62,296 nt of DNA. Source: Veillonella tobetsuensis (lineage in GTDB: Bacteria; Bacillota; Negativicutes; Veillonellales; Veillonellaceae). Position 1 is the stretch's first letter. Each line of letters starts with the position of its first letter. The translations under genes were made by a program, and so were the position numbers. Positions 8,072 through 15,899 of this stretch are shown in pieces. The notes beneath the pieces were generated by a model, which was given only the letters and a program-made list of their open reading frames with translations, made no database searches and was not told the DNA's origin. The DNA is taken from NCBI RefSeq assembly GCF_001078375.1, contig NZ_BBXI01000001.1, forward strand, positions 1-62,296, given 5' to 3'.

Positions 8072-8100
8072 ATTATAATGCGAACATATGAGTTGAGCAA
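8072..8100 (-). promoter_or_regulatory. Promoter of the small toxin gene
   Basis: Read on the - strand: TTGCTC, 17 bases, TATAAT. Transcription would start near 8065, leaving an untranslated leader of about 50 bases before the ATG at 8012. Confidence 0.6.
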
Positions 8101-8151
8101 TAAGCATCTATAAATACAGATATACGAATTAAAGGAAAATAAGGATTTTAC

Positions 8152-8280
8152 ATTAGAATAGGCGTGTACTAATTAGTAAGATGAGCCTGATATGGTCTCT
8201 CCAGAATTAGAACAGGCCTGTTCTAATTTTTAGGAGATATGTTAAGAGGTCCCTCCAATACTACAGGCGTGTTCTAATTT
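8152..8280. repeat. GGCC-centred palindromes, copies 2-4
   Basis: Copy 2 (8152-8173) is imperfect and copy 3 (8205-8228) is a perfect 24-base palindrome. Copy 4 (8258-8278) has a degenerate left half. Copies 3 and 4 form a composite unit, palindrome - TTTTAGGAGA... - CAATACTACAGGC - half palindrome. The unit recurs at 9715-9790, and its first half recurs near 12265-12310. Confidence 0.8.
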
Positions 8281-8391
8281 TCAGATGAGATATTAATAGA
8301 ACAAGGCCTTACCTCTAGAATTAATATATCTCCTCATGATATATTACAGATAAGTAGTATTCTTACGTTCATATGTATAAGGAGACACTCT

Positions 8392-9600
8392 ATGTTTAGC
8401 TTTCAAAGTGAGTTATTATTACGTTTACAGCAACAATTTGTATCTGAACATGAGGCTGAATTCAAATCTATTGAGGCTTTGATAGAAGCATTTATGACTC
8501 AATATAATCGTGGTGATTTTAATGATACGATAGAAATGAAATTATGTGATTTATACGAGGCTGCAGAAGAGGCTGATACGACTGAGGAATCAAAGAAATT
8601 GTACAATAAGATTCTTGCGTTATGCCCTGACGAAGTAGATGCTAAACGGGAACTTATAGCCCTTGAGTTACATCCAAGTTTTCAACTTCATCAGCTGCAA
8701 CAACTAGTAGAATCGTTAGAAAAACCTAAGAGAATAGATTGGAATGTGCTAGAGGCCCGTCCTTATATGCGATGCCTCATCGACATGGGGATGATATATT
8801 TAGAATACAATATGTATAATGATGCGATTGCATGCTTTACTCCTGTCTTTCACGGGGACAAGCAAGACCATTCAGGATTCCTTGTGTACATGATGGTTAC
8901 TTGTTGTGGCGCTGCCAATTGGGATCGTGGTCGCAAGGTGTATCAGCGCTATCTCGCATGTTGTGATGATATACAAAATGCATTTAATCAGGCTCCGGAT
9001 ATCATGTTACCGATGCATATGCTGTATATTTTATTGGCTTTACAGTGTGGTGAAAGCAAGGTTGCCCATGATGTATTAGCAGACCTTGTTGATGAATATG
9101 AAGATATTGAGTGGTTATTACAAGATGCAACACGGTGGAACGATTTTGTAGAAGACCACTTAGAGACCATTATGTATATGGTACATCAAATGATTAACAT
9201 AGATTTTGACCCACGGGAATTGATAAGTTTATATACTGCTATCTCATTTTTACCGACTCAATTGGTGATTTTTGAAAGTCCATTATGGCAGATTTTATAT
9301 GATGCGTATGAACGTGTTACCGGTCGAACTGTTGCGAATCGGTATTCTAATGATAGTTATATAGGAAAACGCGAGTCCGCTCATATGAGTCCCGTAGAGG
9401 TTGCTAAAGGCGGGGCTGTGCGTAGCAATCCGGTATATGATAATATACGGTTTGGTGCACAGATTACACTTTCACAAGCTGGCCTATACACAGTAGCTGA
9501 TTTTAAAACAATTACTAAACAAGAAGTGTTGATGCTACCGGGTATTGGTAAAAAGACTGTGGAACAACTAGAGCATAATGGTGTTATATTTAAAGCCTAA
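8392..9600 (+). CDS. Helical-repeat protein with RNA polymerase alpha-CTD-like HhH domain
   Basis: This protein has 402 residues. Residues 1-300 are mostly helical and look like degenerate TPR-type repeats (for example EEADTTEESKKLYNKILALCPDEVDAKRELIAL, IDMGMIYLEYNMYNDAIACF), which usually serve as protein-binding scaffolds. The last 50 residues read LSQAGLYTVADFKTITKQEV followed by LMLPGIGKKTVEQLEHNGV. This matches the helix-hairpin-helix fold of the RNA polymerase alpha subunit C-terminal domain (family pattern AGIxTVxDLxxxTExELLxxxNxGxKSLxEI). No signal peptide is seen, so it is probably cytoplasmic. A good AAGGAG site (8379-8384) fixes the start. Molecular role unknown; the C-terminal domain could contact DNA or a transcription factor, or be a simple HhH reader. 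Confidence 0.75.
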   Translation: MFSFQSELLLRLQQQFVSEHEAEFKSIEALIEAFMTQYNRGDFNDTIEMKLCDLYEAAEEADTTEESKKLYNKILALCPDEVDAKRELIALELHPSFQLHQLQQLVESLEKPKRIDWNVLEARPYMRCLIDMGMIYLEYNMYNDAIACFTPVFHGDKQDHSGFLVYMMVTCCGAANWDRGRKVYQRYLACCDDIQNAFNQAPDIMLPMHMLYILLALQCGESKVAHDVLADLVDEYEDIEWLLQDATRWNDFVEDHLETIMYMVHQMINIDFDPRELISLYTAISFLPTQLVIFESPLWQILYDAYERVTGRTVANRYSNDSYIGKRESAHMSPVEVAKGGAVRSNPVYDNIRFGAQITLSQAGLYTVADFKTITKQEVLMLPGIGKKTVEQLEHNGVIFKA

Positions 9601-9618
9601 AATGTGACTTGATTTCAA

Positions 9619-9658
9619 TAGCTATCCTAGGATAACGAAGGGCTATTTGTCTTTTCCA
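9619..9658. pseudogene. Remnant of a second toxin-antitoxin copy
   Basis: These 40 bases are identical to 7887-7926. On the - strand they encode only the last residues GKDK and the stop of the small toxin, plus its terminator region. The rest of the gene is missing and is replaced directly by copy B of the porin-5 terminator repeat. Confidence 0.7.
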
Positions 9659-9668
9659 TAACTAAAAC

Positions 9669-9714
9669 AATCCCCTTGATGAGTATCTCGATACTCTTAT
9701 CAAGGGGATTTTAA
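9669..9714 (+). terminator. Terminator after the HhH protein (copy B of the 80-base repeat)
   Basis: AATCCCCTTGAT (9669-9680) pairs with ATCAAGGGGATT (9699-9710). It is the same terminator as at 7674-7718, duplicated together with the flanking palindrome. Confidence 0.8.
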
Positions 9715-9787
9715 ATTAGAACACGCCTGTTCTGATTTTTAGGAGAGGTATTAAAGGGTCCAGGCAATACTACAGGCCTGTACTAAT
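9715..9787. repeat. GGCC-centred palindromes, copies 5-6
   Basis: Copy 5 (9715-9736) differs from the perfect palindrome at two positions. Copy 6 (9768-9787) keeps the perfect centre TACAGGCCTGTA. Spacing and the sequence between them match the unit at 8205-8280. Confidence 0.8.
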
Positions 9788-9802
9788 TTTATTTCTCTCA
9801 TA

Positions 9803-9831
9803 TTTACAAACGACAAATTGTAAATTATAAT
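9803..9831 (+). promoter_or_regulatory. Promoter of the type Va autotransporter
   Basis: TTTACA (9803-9808), 17 bases, TATAAT (9826-9831). The TTTACA -35 box is shared with promoters of several adhesin genes further on. Confidence 0.65.
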
Positions 9832-9879
9832 TTAAGATAATTTACAGTTTATTTATACTATGAGAGTGAGAGGATTTTT

Positions 9880-12108
9880 ATGAGACATGTAAGTAAAGCA
9901 AAGCTATCGTTAGCTGTGGCACTGGCGATTGCTGGATTTGTAATGCCTAATATGGTGGTAGATGCGGCTTATACCGCTCCGTATACTGATAATACAGATT
10001 TTGTAGCTAACAGTGATGATATGATACGTGTATTCCCAGAATACGATAAAAATATATCTTCTATAGTAGCGAATGGTGGTATGGTTATTATTGAAGATGG
10101 ATATTCTAATATTGGCTATGGTCATAGTGCATTTGCTACCAGTAAAAATGGTGGAGACATTAAATTGAAAAAAGGTGTATATAATTCTGGTAGAGTGAGT
10201 ACACCTGTTGCCCTTGCTCAAGGGGGTACAATTAATATAGGTGTTCATGATCATCACGGCGAATTTACGGGTGATAAAATATTCGTTGAAGGCGATGTTA
10301 TAGTTAAAAATGATCCAAATTATAGCTCAACCATTAATATCGGTATAGATGGTGAGGAATCCAATTGGTCTGGGCTAGCTTTCAATTTAGCTGATGAAAA
10401 TAGGCGAAACTATAATCATATCAATGTGTTCCTTGGTGAAAGAGGGGATTGGGAGCTATTATATCAAGGTGGCCTTGATGGTACTAACCTTGATAGTAGT
10501 ACTATGCCTAGCCGTGTACATCGACTCGTTGGTTCTACGAATCGCAATTTTCAAAATATGGTAGAACAAAATGAGCATAATAAACTCTATATTGATAAAC
10601 TCGAAGGCCATGTGAATTTTATTTATGATCCTAATGATGAATATGCAGATACCGAGGATCCAGAATATACACCGCCAACCACAACATATAATGGTTTAAC
10701 GGCCGATTCCTTCTGGGGTGGTGACATTCATATAACAAGTGCAGCCCCTAATGCTGGCGCTCATCTATACACTAGCCGCAAAGGATTAGACTTGTCTACT
10801 GAGGATAATGTAAACAAGGTTTTAGATAATCTTGCACATAAGGTGTATTACCATAACTATGTGACTGGTGAAAGAAACCTTGAAGGCACAGTAGCCATTG
10901 CTTCTGAAGGTGCTGAATCTGGCCGTTTTAAGGTATTAACATCTGGTTATGCTAAAGAAGGTGCTATTACATGGCAAGCGGATCAAAATGGCCAAGGTAA
11001 ATATGTGTACGGTAATACAACAGTAACACCTGCACCACAACCAACACCGGCGCCACAACCGGTACCAACGCCAACACCAGCACCACAACCGGTACCAACG
11101 CCAACACCAGCACCACAACCGGCGCCAACACCGCAACCAGTACCAACGCCAACACCAGCACCGCAACCGGCGCCACAACCAACACCAGCACCGCAACCGG
11201 CACCGGCCCAATCAACGGCATATGATACTCCGCATATGCGTGGTGCTCGTTCTGCGATTATGAGCAACATCAACGGCTGGCGCACATTAACAAATACTTA
11301 TCGTCCTCGTGCATTGCAACAAGGCGCAACAACAGGTATTTGGGCCCATATCGGTGGCGGTCAATATAGCTATGATGCACAAGGTATTGATACGGACACA
11401 ACCTATACACGCATTCAAGGTGGTTACGACGCTAAAACTGGTAGCGGTTGGACCGTAGGCGGTCAAGTGTCTTACCTTCGTGGCCATGATGATTATGTGT
11501 TCAATGGCTCTGGCAAAGAAAAGGCCTTTGCTGTTGGCGTCTATGGTTTGAAAGAACTCGGCCGAGATCAATACATTCAACTTGAATCCCAAGTTGGTCG
11601 TGTAACGAATACTTTCACAGCTCGTAATGAAATTGGTGAAAGCCTATCTGGCGAAACGAAGGCTAATGCATACACTATCGGCGCTCGCTATGGTAAAACT
11701 GTGAGATTACAAAATGGTGTATACATCGAACCGCAAGCACAATTGAGCTATACTCACTTTGGTGGAGATAGCTTTAATGCAGGCACCATGCATGTAGACC
11801 AAGCTGGCGTAAGCAGCACTGCTGGCGGTCTTGGCCTTGAAATTGGTAAGACCTTTGGCTCAGGGAGTATCTATACTCGTGTCGGCGTTAACCATGCCTT
11901 CTCTGGCTCGGTAAAAACTACATACACAAGTGGTTCTACTGTGAAATCCACAGAACAAGACCTTAAAGGGACATGGACTGACCTTGCATTCGGTGGCCGT
12001 TATGGTATCAACGCTAACAACAGTATCTACGCTGATATTAGCAAAGGTCTATCTGGCGACTATAAAGCAGGATGGTCTGTGAACGCTGGATTTACGCATA
12101 AATTCTAA
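9880..12108 (+). CDS. Classical (type Va) monomeric autotransporter
   Basis: This 742-residue secreted surface protein carries its own translocator. Residues 1-29 are a signal peptide (KAKLSLAVALAIAGF, ending DAA). Residues about 30-380 are a Gly/Asn/Asp-rich passenger consistent with a short beta-helix. Residues about 382-444 form a Pro-rich linker of PAPQP/PTPTP repeats. Residues about 455-742 form a 12-strand autotransporter beta-barrel ending NAGFTHKF. The start follows GAGAGG. The DNA encoding the linker is a CCA/ACC-rich tandem array and should vary in length between strains by slippage. The linker probably spans the peptidoglycan-free gap or presents the passenger away from the barrel. 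No catalytic triad or cleavage motif is evident, so it is more likely an adhesin than a protease. Confidence 0.9.
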   Translation: MRHVSKAKLSLAVALAIAGFVMPNMVVDAAYTAPYTDNTDFVANSDDMIRVFPEYDKNISSIVANGGMVIIEDGYSNIGYGHSAFATSKNGGDIKLKKGVYNSGRVSTPVALAQGGTINIGVHDHHGEFTGDKIFVEGDVIVKNDPNYSSTINIGIDGEESNWSGLAFNLADENRRNYNHINVFLGERGDWELLYQGGLDGTNLDSSTMPSRVHRLVGSTNRNFQNMVEQNEHNKLYIDKLEGHVNFIYDPNDEYADTEDPEYTPPTTTYNGLTADSFWGGDIHITSAAPNAGAHLYTSRKGLDLSTEDNVNKVLDNLAHKVYYHNYVTGERNLEGTVAIASEGAESGRFKVLTSGYAKEGAITWQADQNGQGKYVYGNTTVTPAPQPTPAPQPVPTPTPAPQPVPTPTPAPQPAPTPQPVPTPTPAPQPAPQPTPAPQPAPAQSTAYDTPHMRGARSAIMSNINGWRTLTNTYRPRALQQGATTGIWAHIGGGQYSYDAQGIDTDTTYTRIQGGYDAKTGSGWTVGGQVSYLRGHDDYVFNGSGKEKAFAVGVYGLKELGRDQYIQLESQVGRVTNTFTARNEIGESLSGETKANAYTIGARYGKTVRLQNGVYIEPQAQLSYTHFGGDSFNAGTMHVDQAGVSSTAGGLGLEIGKTFGSGSIYTRVGVNHAFSGSVKTTYTSGSTVKSTEQDLKGTWTDLAFGGRYGINANNSIYADISKGLSGDYKAGWSVNAGFTHKF
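11023..11211 (+). repeat. Pro-rich tandem repeat inside the autotransporter
   Basis: DNA repeats of the type ACCAACACCAGCACCACAACC encode alternating PAPQP and PTPTP blocks. Several blocks are identical at DNA level, so copy number is expected to change readily. Confidence 0.85.
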
Positions 12109-12155
12109 GATATATTTACCTAAAGCAATCTGAGAATATAGTCGATATATAAAAT

Positions 12156-12202
12156 AGCCCCCGAGTACTAATAGCTGTATATATTAGTACTCGGGGGCTT
12201 TC
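12156..12202 (+). terminator. Terminator after the autotransporter
   Basis: AGCCCCCGAGTACTAAT (12156-12172) pairs perfectly with 12183-12199, a 17-base stem. A second palindrome follows at once (CATAATGAAA 12202-12211 with TTTCATTATG 12217-12226, around GGCCA) and resembles 7861-7882 in the toxin locus. Confidence 0.85.
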
Positions 12203-12413
12203 ATAATGAAAGGCCATTTCATTATGTTTATAATTCTTGAGACACCATATCAACTTCATCCTAGTAATTACTACAGGTCTCTACTAATTCTTAGAAGAGG
12301 TATCAAGGGGCTTGTCCCATAGATAGTCATAAATTAATCATTTTGTTGGTATAACGTATATTGTATAAATAGTAATTTAAATTATTTTGAGAGAGTTTAT
12401 GAGGTTTGAGAAC
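12203..12413. other. Interval with degenerate repeats, no gene
   Basis: This interval holds a stem-loop around GGCCA (12202-12226) and a degenerate GGCC-type palindrome (about 12265-12289) with the typical downstream tail TTCTTAGAAGAGGTATCAAGGGG. No convincing promoter for the next gene was found. Confidence 0.5.
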
Positions 12414-13493
12414 ATGAGAGAGCGACAGAGTAATATAGAACTTCTGCGGATTATTGCCATGATTGGCATCGTGATGCATCATTTTTGTGTGCATGGTAGT
12501 TTTACCTTTACCCCTGATATAACCGTTAACAAAATATTCCTTCAATTTTTCTCCCTTTTTGGCAAAGCGGGTGTGGCCGCCTTTGTCATCATAACGGGAT
12601 ACTTTATGATTAATGCAAAATTTAAACTGCATAAGTTTGCAAAACTAGTAGGCCAGATTTGGTTTTATAGTTTAGCTATGCTTGGGGTTGCTCTTGTTTT
12701 AGGTTTAGATACGGTGACATCAACAAATATCATCAAATCATTATTACCCATTGGTGCTATGAGTTGGTTCGGGCAGAACTTTTTAGTCCTCTATTTGTTA
12801 ACGCCATTTATCAACCCTATCATACACCGTTTACAGCAGAATTACTTAAGACTGCTTTTATTAATCGGCCTGGTTATTTGGTTCTTAACACCGACCATAC
12901 TGAATCTATTTCCTCAATTACCACATACGACCTTTGGTTTTAAACATATATTTTCATTTGTCTATTTTTACGCCATCGGTGCTTATATTAGGTTATATGG
13001 TGAAAGCATCACCCAAAAGACAGGTGTTATAGTAACTTCCATTGGTTTGGCAGGCTCCACACTAGGGATTATTCTAGTTGATATATTGGCGATGATAAAT
13101 CCTATATATGTAACACAAACCCTTTATTTTTCGCTGAAGGACTACGGTGTATTCCTGCTCGCTATAGGATTAGGTGCATTTATTCTTTTCTTGAAATCGA
13201 ACATAGCTTATCGCTCTTGGATTAATACAGTAGCGGCAACGACCTTTGGTATTTACCTAATACATGACAATGGCTTATTTGCTCGTTATATGTGGGACCA
13301 TATTTTTTATACCTATCAGTATTATGATTCTTTACTATTACCTATATATGCGGTATGTGTAGTAGCAATCGTCTTTGTGGTTGGTATGAGTATAGATTAT
13401 TTGCGAATTCAATTTCTTGAGAAACCTCTGATGCAACACATTACACCCATACTTGAGCAAGGGCAAGAATGGGTGCAAAGGCATCTAGACTAA
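12414..13493 (+). CDS. Acyltransferase-3 family membrane protein
   Basis: This 359-residue integral membrane protein has about ten hydrophobic segments. The N-terminus RERQSNIELLRIIAM followed by IGIVMHHF is the signature opening of acyltransferase family 3 (OafA/WecH type), in which the His of the first helix belongs to the acyl-transfer site. Members move acetyl or other acyl groups from cytoplasmic donors onto surface sugars. Here the target would be O-antigen, exopolysaccharide or peptidoglycan, but nothing nearby tells which. The ATG at 12414 is preferred because GAGG stands nine bases upstream and the family motif then begins at residue 2. Starts at 12387 (TTG) and 12399 are alternatives. 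No terminator is visible after it. Confidence 0.85.
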   Translation: MRERQSNIELLRIIAMIGIVMHHFCVHGSFTFTPDITVNKIFLQFFSLFGKAGVAAFVIITGYFMINAKFKLHKFAKLVGQIWFYSLAMLGVALVLGLDTVTSTNIIKSLLPIGAMSWFGQNFLVLYLLTPFINPIIHRLQQNYLRLLLLIGLVIWFLTPTILNLFPQLPHTTFGFKHIFSFVYFYAIGAYIRLYGESITQKTGVIVTSIGLAGSTLGIILVDILAMINPIYVTQTLYFSLKDYGVFLLAIGLGAFILFLKSNIAYRSWINTVAATTFGIYLIHDNGLFARYMWDHIFYTYQYYDSLLLPIYAVCVVAIVFVVGMSIDYLRIQFLEKPLMQHITPILEQGQEWVQRHLD

Positions 13494-13533
13494 TCTTGCA
13501 TTTTTTATACACCATTGATATAATTTTGTAAAC

Positions 13534-13615
13534 TGATGTTCAAAATTCGCTATTTTTGAACATCAAAATAAGAAAATGTGGTATGAAGTACAAAATTGCA
13601 TTATTTTGAACATCA
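13534..13615. promoter_or_regulatory. Two operator-like palindromes before the Fic gene
   Basis: TGATGTTCAAAA (13534-13545) and TTTTGAACATCA (13554-13565) are perfect inverses around an 8-base centre. A second copy at 13584-13615 has an intact right arm TTTTGAACATCA (13604-13615) and a degenerate left arm. The two right arms are exactly 50 bases apart. The position just before the ribosome site suggests repression by a dimeric DNA-binding protein. Confidence 0.65.
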
Positions 13616-13652
13616 TAGATTATATAGTATAGAGGCAGATAGGAGGGATAGC

Positions 13653-14867
13653 ATGAAATTTGAACCAATGTATAAGATATATTACAGAAAAGGTGAAGAT
13701 GAATGGAAACGTATACTGGATAATAGACGTTATTCTGAGAGTTCTATTGTTTTACCGATAGCTATTCATGAATATAACCGCCGTCATACTTATACAGCTT
13801 TTTTCATGTATCATCCTGAATTAGTGAATTTGCTTCTATCTATCGAACAGAAAAAACATGAATTTGTTAATTTGGCACAACGTGTGCCTCTAGTTATGTT
13901 ATGGCATGTTATGAATGGCTTTTTATCTAGTGAAATTAAGGCGAGTAATGATATCGAAGGTGTACGCAGTAGTCGGCGTGAAATACAAGATGCCATACAT
14001 AATATAGATAATAAGAAGTTACGTTTTTCTAGTATTATCACAAAATATAAAACCATTTTAGAGCAGCCTAGGCGTTTTATATATACCAGTAGTTCAGATA
14101 TTAGGCGATTATATGATGATATTATACGTGATGAGATTTCAAAGAAGAATCAACCTGATGGAGCGATTTTTAGAAAAGATTCTGTAGATATCGTAAATCA
14201 TCAAGATAAGATAATTCATCGTGGTACATTGCCTGAATCTAGTATTATTCAAGAAATAGATCAAGCTTTAATGATTCTTAATAATGATGATATACAATTA
14301 CCTATACGTGTTGCGATATTTCATTATTACTTTGGCTACATTCATCCATTTTATGATGGTAATGGCCGTACAAATCGATTTATATCTACAGCTTACTTAG
14401 CAAAACATTTTCATCCTCTGATTGCATTACGCTTATCTGCTGTTATTAAAAATAATAAAAAACAATATTATGATGCTTTTAAAATGACAACAGCTGAAAT
14501 TAACGGTGGGGATATAACGAATTTTGTTATGGAGTTTATATCTATTATTGAGAAAACAATTGATGATGCGATTGCTCTATTAGACAAGCGTATAAAACGT
14601 TTAGAAGATGAGCGTATAAAACTGAAAGCATTTTTTGAAAGTCATCAGATCACTGATCAAGTATTACAAAATATATACTTTTTGTTATTAGAGGCTCGTT
14701 TATTTTCCTTAGGGGCGGGTATTAGTAAAGCTGAGATTCTAAAAGCTTGTAATAAGAGTAGAGGCACAATTCATAATAGGTTTAAACAAATTCCGAATAA
14801 ATACCTCGATACGGTAAAACAAGGACGTACTGAGTCTTATATGCTTAAGACGAGTATATTGGATTAG
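13653..14867 (+). CDS. Class II Fic-domain protein (putative AMP transferase) with C-terminal HTH
   Basis: This protein has 404 residues. The Fic motif HPFYDGNGRTNR (residues 231-242) is complete, with catalytic His231, Asp235 and Arg239/Arg242. Upstream, S98-NDI-E102-G103 is the inhibitory-helix motif (S/TxxxE G/N) of class II Fic enzymes, whose Glu blocks productive ATP binding until released. Such proteins AMPylate target proteins, often DNA gyrase or topoisomerase, or themselves. The last 70 residues (SKAEILKACNKSRGTIHNRF) look like a winged-helix or HTH domain. The start at 13653 follows AGGAGGG; an earlier in-frame TTG at 13596 lies inside the operator region. The gene is more AT-rich than the neighbours and stands alone, which fits horizontal acquisition. 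A stand-alone toxin or a self-regulated stress enzyme are both possible. Confidence 0.88.
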   Translation: MKFEPMYKIYYRKGEDEWKRILDNRRYSESSIVLPIAIHEYNRRHTYTAFFMYHPELVNLLLSIEQKKHEFVNLAQRVPLVMLWHVMNGFLSSEIKASNDIEGVRSSRREIQDAIHNIDNKKLRFSSIITKYKTILEQPRRFIYTSSSDIRRLYDDIIRDEISKKNQPDGAIFRKDSVDIVNHQDKIIHRGTLPESSIIQEIDQALMILNNDDIQLPIRVAIFHYYFGYIHPFYDGNGRTNRFISTAYLAKHFHPLIALRLSAVIKNNKKQYYDAFKMTTAEINGGDITNFVMEFISIIEKTIDDAIALLDKRIKRLEDERIKLKAFFESHQITDQVLQNIYFLLLEARLFSLGAGISKAEILKACNKSRGTIHNRFKQIPNKYLDTVKQGRTESYMLKTSILD

Positions 14868-14913
14868 TTTTTATATATGATAAAGTGATATTTCATATTG
14901 ACCTATTAAAATA

Positions 14914-14922
14914 TGGTATAAT
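14914..14922 (+). promoter_or_regulatory. Extended -10 promoter of the small secreted protein
   Basis: TGGTATAAT is a consensus extended -10. A TTGACC at 14898-14903 is too close to act as its -35 box. Confidence 0.5.
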
Positions 14923-14969
14923 AAGTTGTTAAATCGTATACAATCATTTTATACATATGAGGAGGCCTC

Positions 14970-15560
14970 ATGTTACAACGTATGTGTGCAGTTATATTGT
15001 TTGTAGTAGCGCTGCTTATATCTGTTATACCTAATGCCGATGCACGTCAAGATATATATGCTTTCACCTATAATGGTAATAATTGGTACGTGGATCGTGA
15101 TTCCATTGATCGCAGTAAACCGGACGGCTTGCTTCATTTTACGGTGTATACCATGATTGGTTTGCGCTATGATGTGGCGAGCGGTAGCGAATATTATAAT
15201 GCTGATGTATATTATTATGATCAAAAATTATCTACCGAAGGTGGTCAATTACTATATCGTAACCCTGGAATCTTGGCGGCAGCACGGGTGGCACGTCAAC
15301 AACCGGATGCGCCTAAACAAGCGCCAAAGGCAGTACCGCAAATAGCGCAAACAGCGCCTCCAGCTACAGTAGTAAAGGCCTTGTCTACGCCGCAAGAGGT
15401 GGCTGTACCAAAAAATGGCCCAGTACAAGTTAATACACAGGTGCCAATTACGTTCCCTGTGAAAAAGGTGGCGGCCAAAACGGTGATGACGAATCATAAA
15501 ACACCGCATCAAGGACAAACTGATCCCCAAGATACTACAGATACAGAGAATCATCAGTAG
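14970..15560 (+). CDS. Secreted hypothetical protein with Ala/Pro-rich tail
   Basis: This 196-residue protein has a signal peptide at residues 1-25 (VILFVVALLISVIPNADA). Residues 26-105 form a small compact domain with many aromatic residues (YAFTYNGNNWYVDRDSIDRS, YYNADVYYYDQ). It resembles small periplasmic domains that start 'the protein is seen in response to' a surface, but I do not recognise a family. Residues 105-196 are Ala/Pro/Gln-rich and probably disordered. AGGAGG (14960-14965) fixes the start at 14970, although Met5 is also possible. It is followed by three 21-base repeats and a terminator, so it is a single-gene unit. Confidence 0.6.
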   Translation: MLQRMCAVILFVVALLISVIPNADARQDIYAFTYNGNNWYVDRDSIDRSKPDGLLHFTVYTMIGLRYDVASGSEYYNADVYYYDQKLSTEGGQLLYRNPGILAAARVARQQPDAPKQAPKAVPQIAQTAPPATVVKALSTPQEVAVPKNGPVQVNTQVPITFPVKKVAAKTVMTNHKTPHQGQTDPQDTTDTENHQ

Positions 15561-15569
15561 GTAAAATAA

Positions 15570-15632
15570 AATCAACTGCAAGTCAAATAGAATTAATTGC
15601 AGGTTAAATAGAATCAACTGCAAGTTAGTTGT
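15570..15632. repeat. Three tandem 21-base repeats in the 3' untranslated region
   Basis: The units AATCAACTGCAAGTCAAATAG (15570-15590), 15591-15611 and 15612-15632 are adjacent. The third also supplies the 5' arm of the terminator stem. Confidence 0.8.
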
Positions 15633-15684
15633 ATGCCAATTGAGAATAGCTTGATTGGATATACAGCTAGCTTGCAGTTTTTTT
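15616..15684 (+). terminator. Terminator using the repeat as its 5' arm
   Basis: AACTGCAAG (15616-15624) pairs with CTTGCAGTT (15671-15679), followed by seven T. Because the first repeat also contains AACTGCAAG, alternative pairing is possible. The remainder of 15685-15899 holds a weak TATAAT (15788-15793) before the next gene and nothing else recognised. Confidence 0.65.
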
Positions 15685-15899
15685 ATAGTTAGAAGGTTGT
15701 CGTTCTCAAATTGTATGCATTATTTTTGGCTAGTATACAAAATTTGCAAGTCAGCATTTTAATGAGGCATTAATGAACTATATAGTATATAATAGATTAG
15801 AAATATCTGAGAGTTAGGATGGACGATTCTATAACTGGGAGGGGATAGGATCATACTACATCTATATTGAAATTGAGCTTGCAACAGAAAGAGAGAGCG

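Larger units (their letters stand above)
7643..8391. other. Gene-poor interval packed with repeats and a small toxin-antitoxin locus
   Basis: This interval contains a terminator (7674-7718), four GGCC-centred palindromes, an antisense RNA unit on the + strand, and a 33-codon peptide gene on the - strand. Each is listed separately. Nothing else with coding character is visible. Confidence 0.7.

Noticed and set aside
10936-11285. Minus-strand Cys/Trp- and Val-rich frames opposite the Pro-rich linker
   Set aside because: They are by-products of the CCA/ACC repeat on the coding strand.
12387-12413. Upstream TTG/ATG starts of the acyltransferase gene
   Set aside because: They lie too close to or before the ribosome site, and the family motif begins directly after the ATG at 12414.
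14898-14922. TTGACC and TATAAT as a full -35/-10 pair
   Set aside because: The spacing is only 13 bases. The extended -10 alone is the better explanation.
15570-15632. Short CRISPR-like array
   Set aside because: The three units are directly adjacent with no spacers, and no cas gene is in the window.
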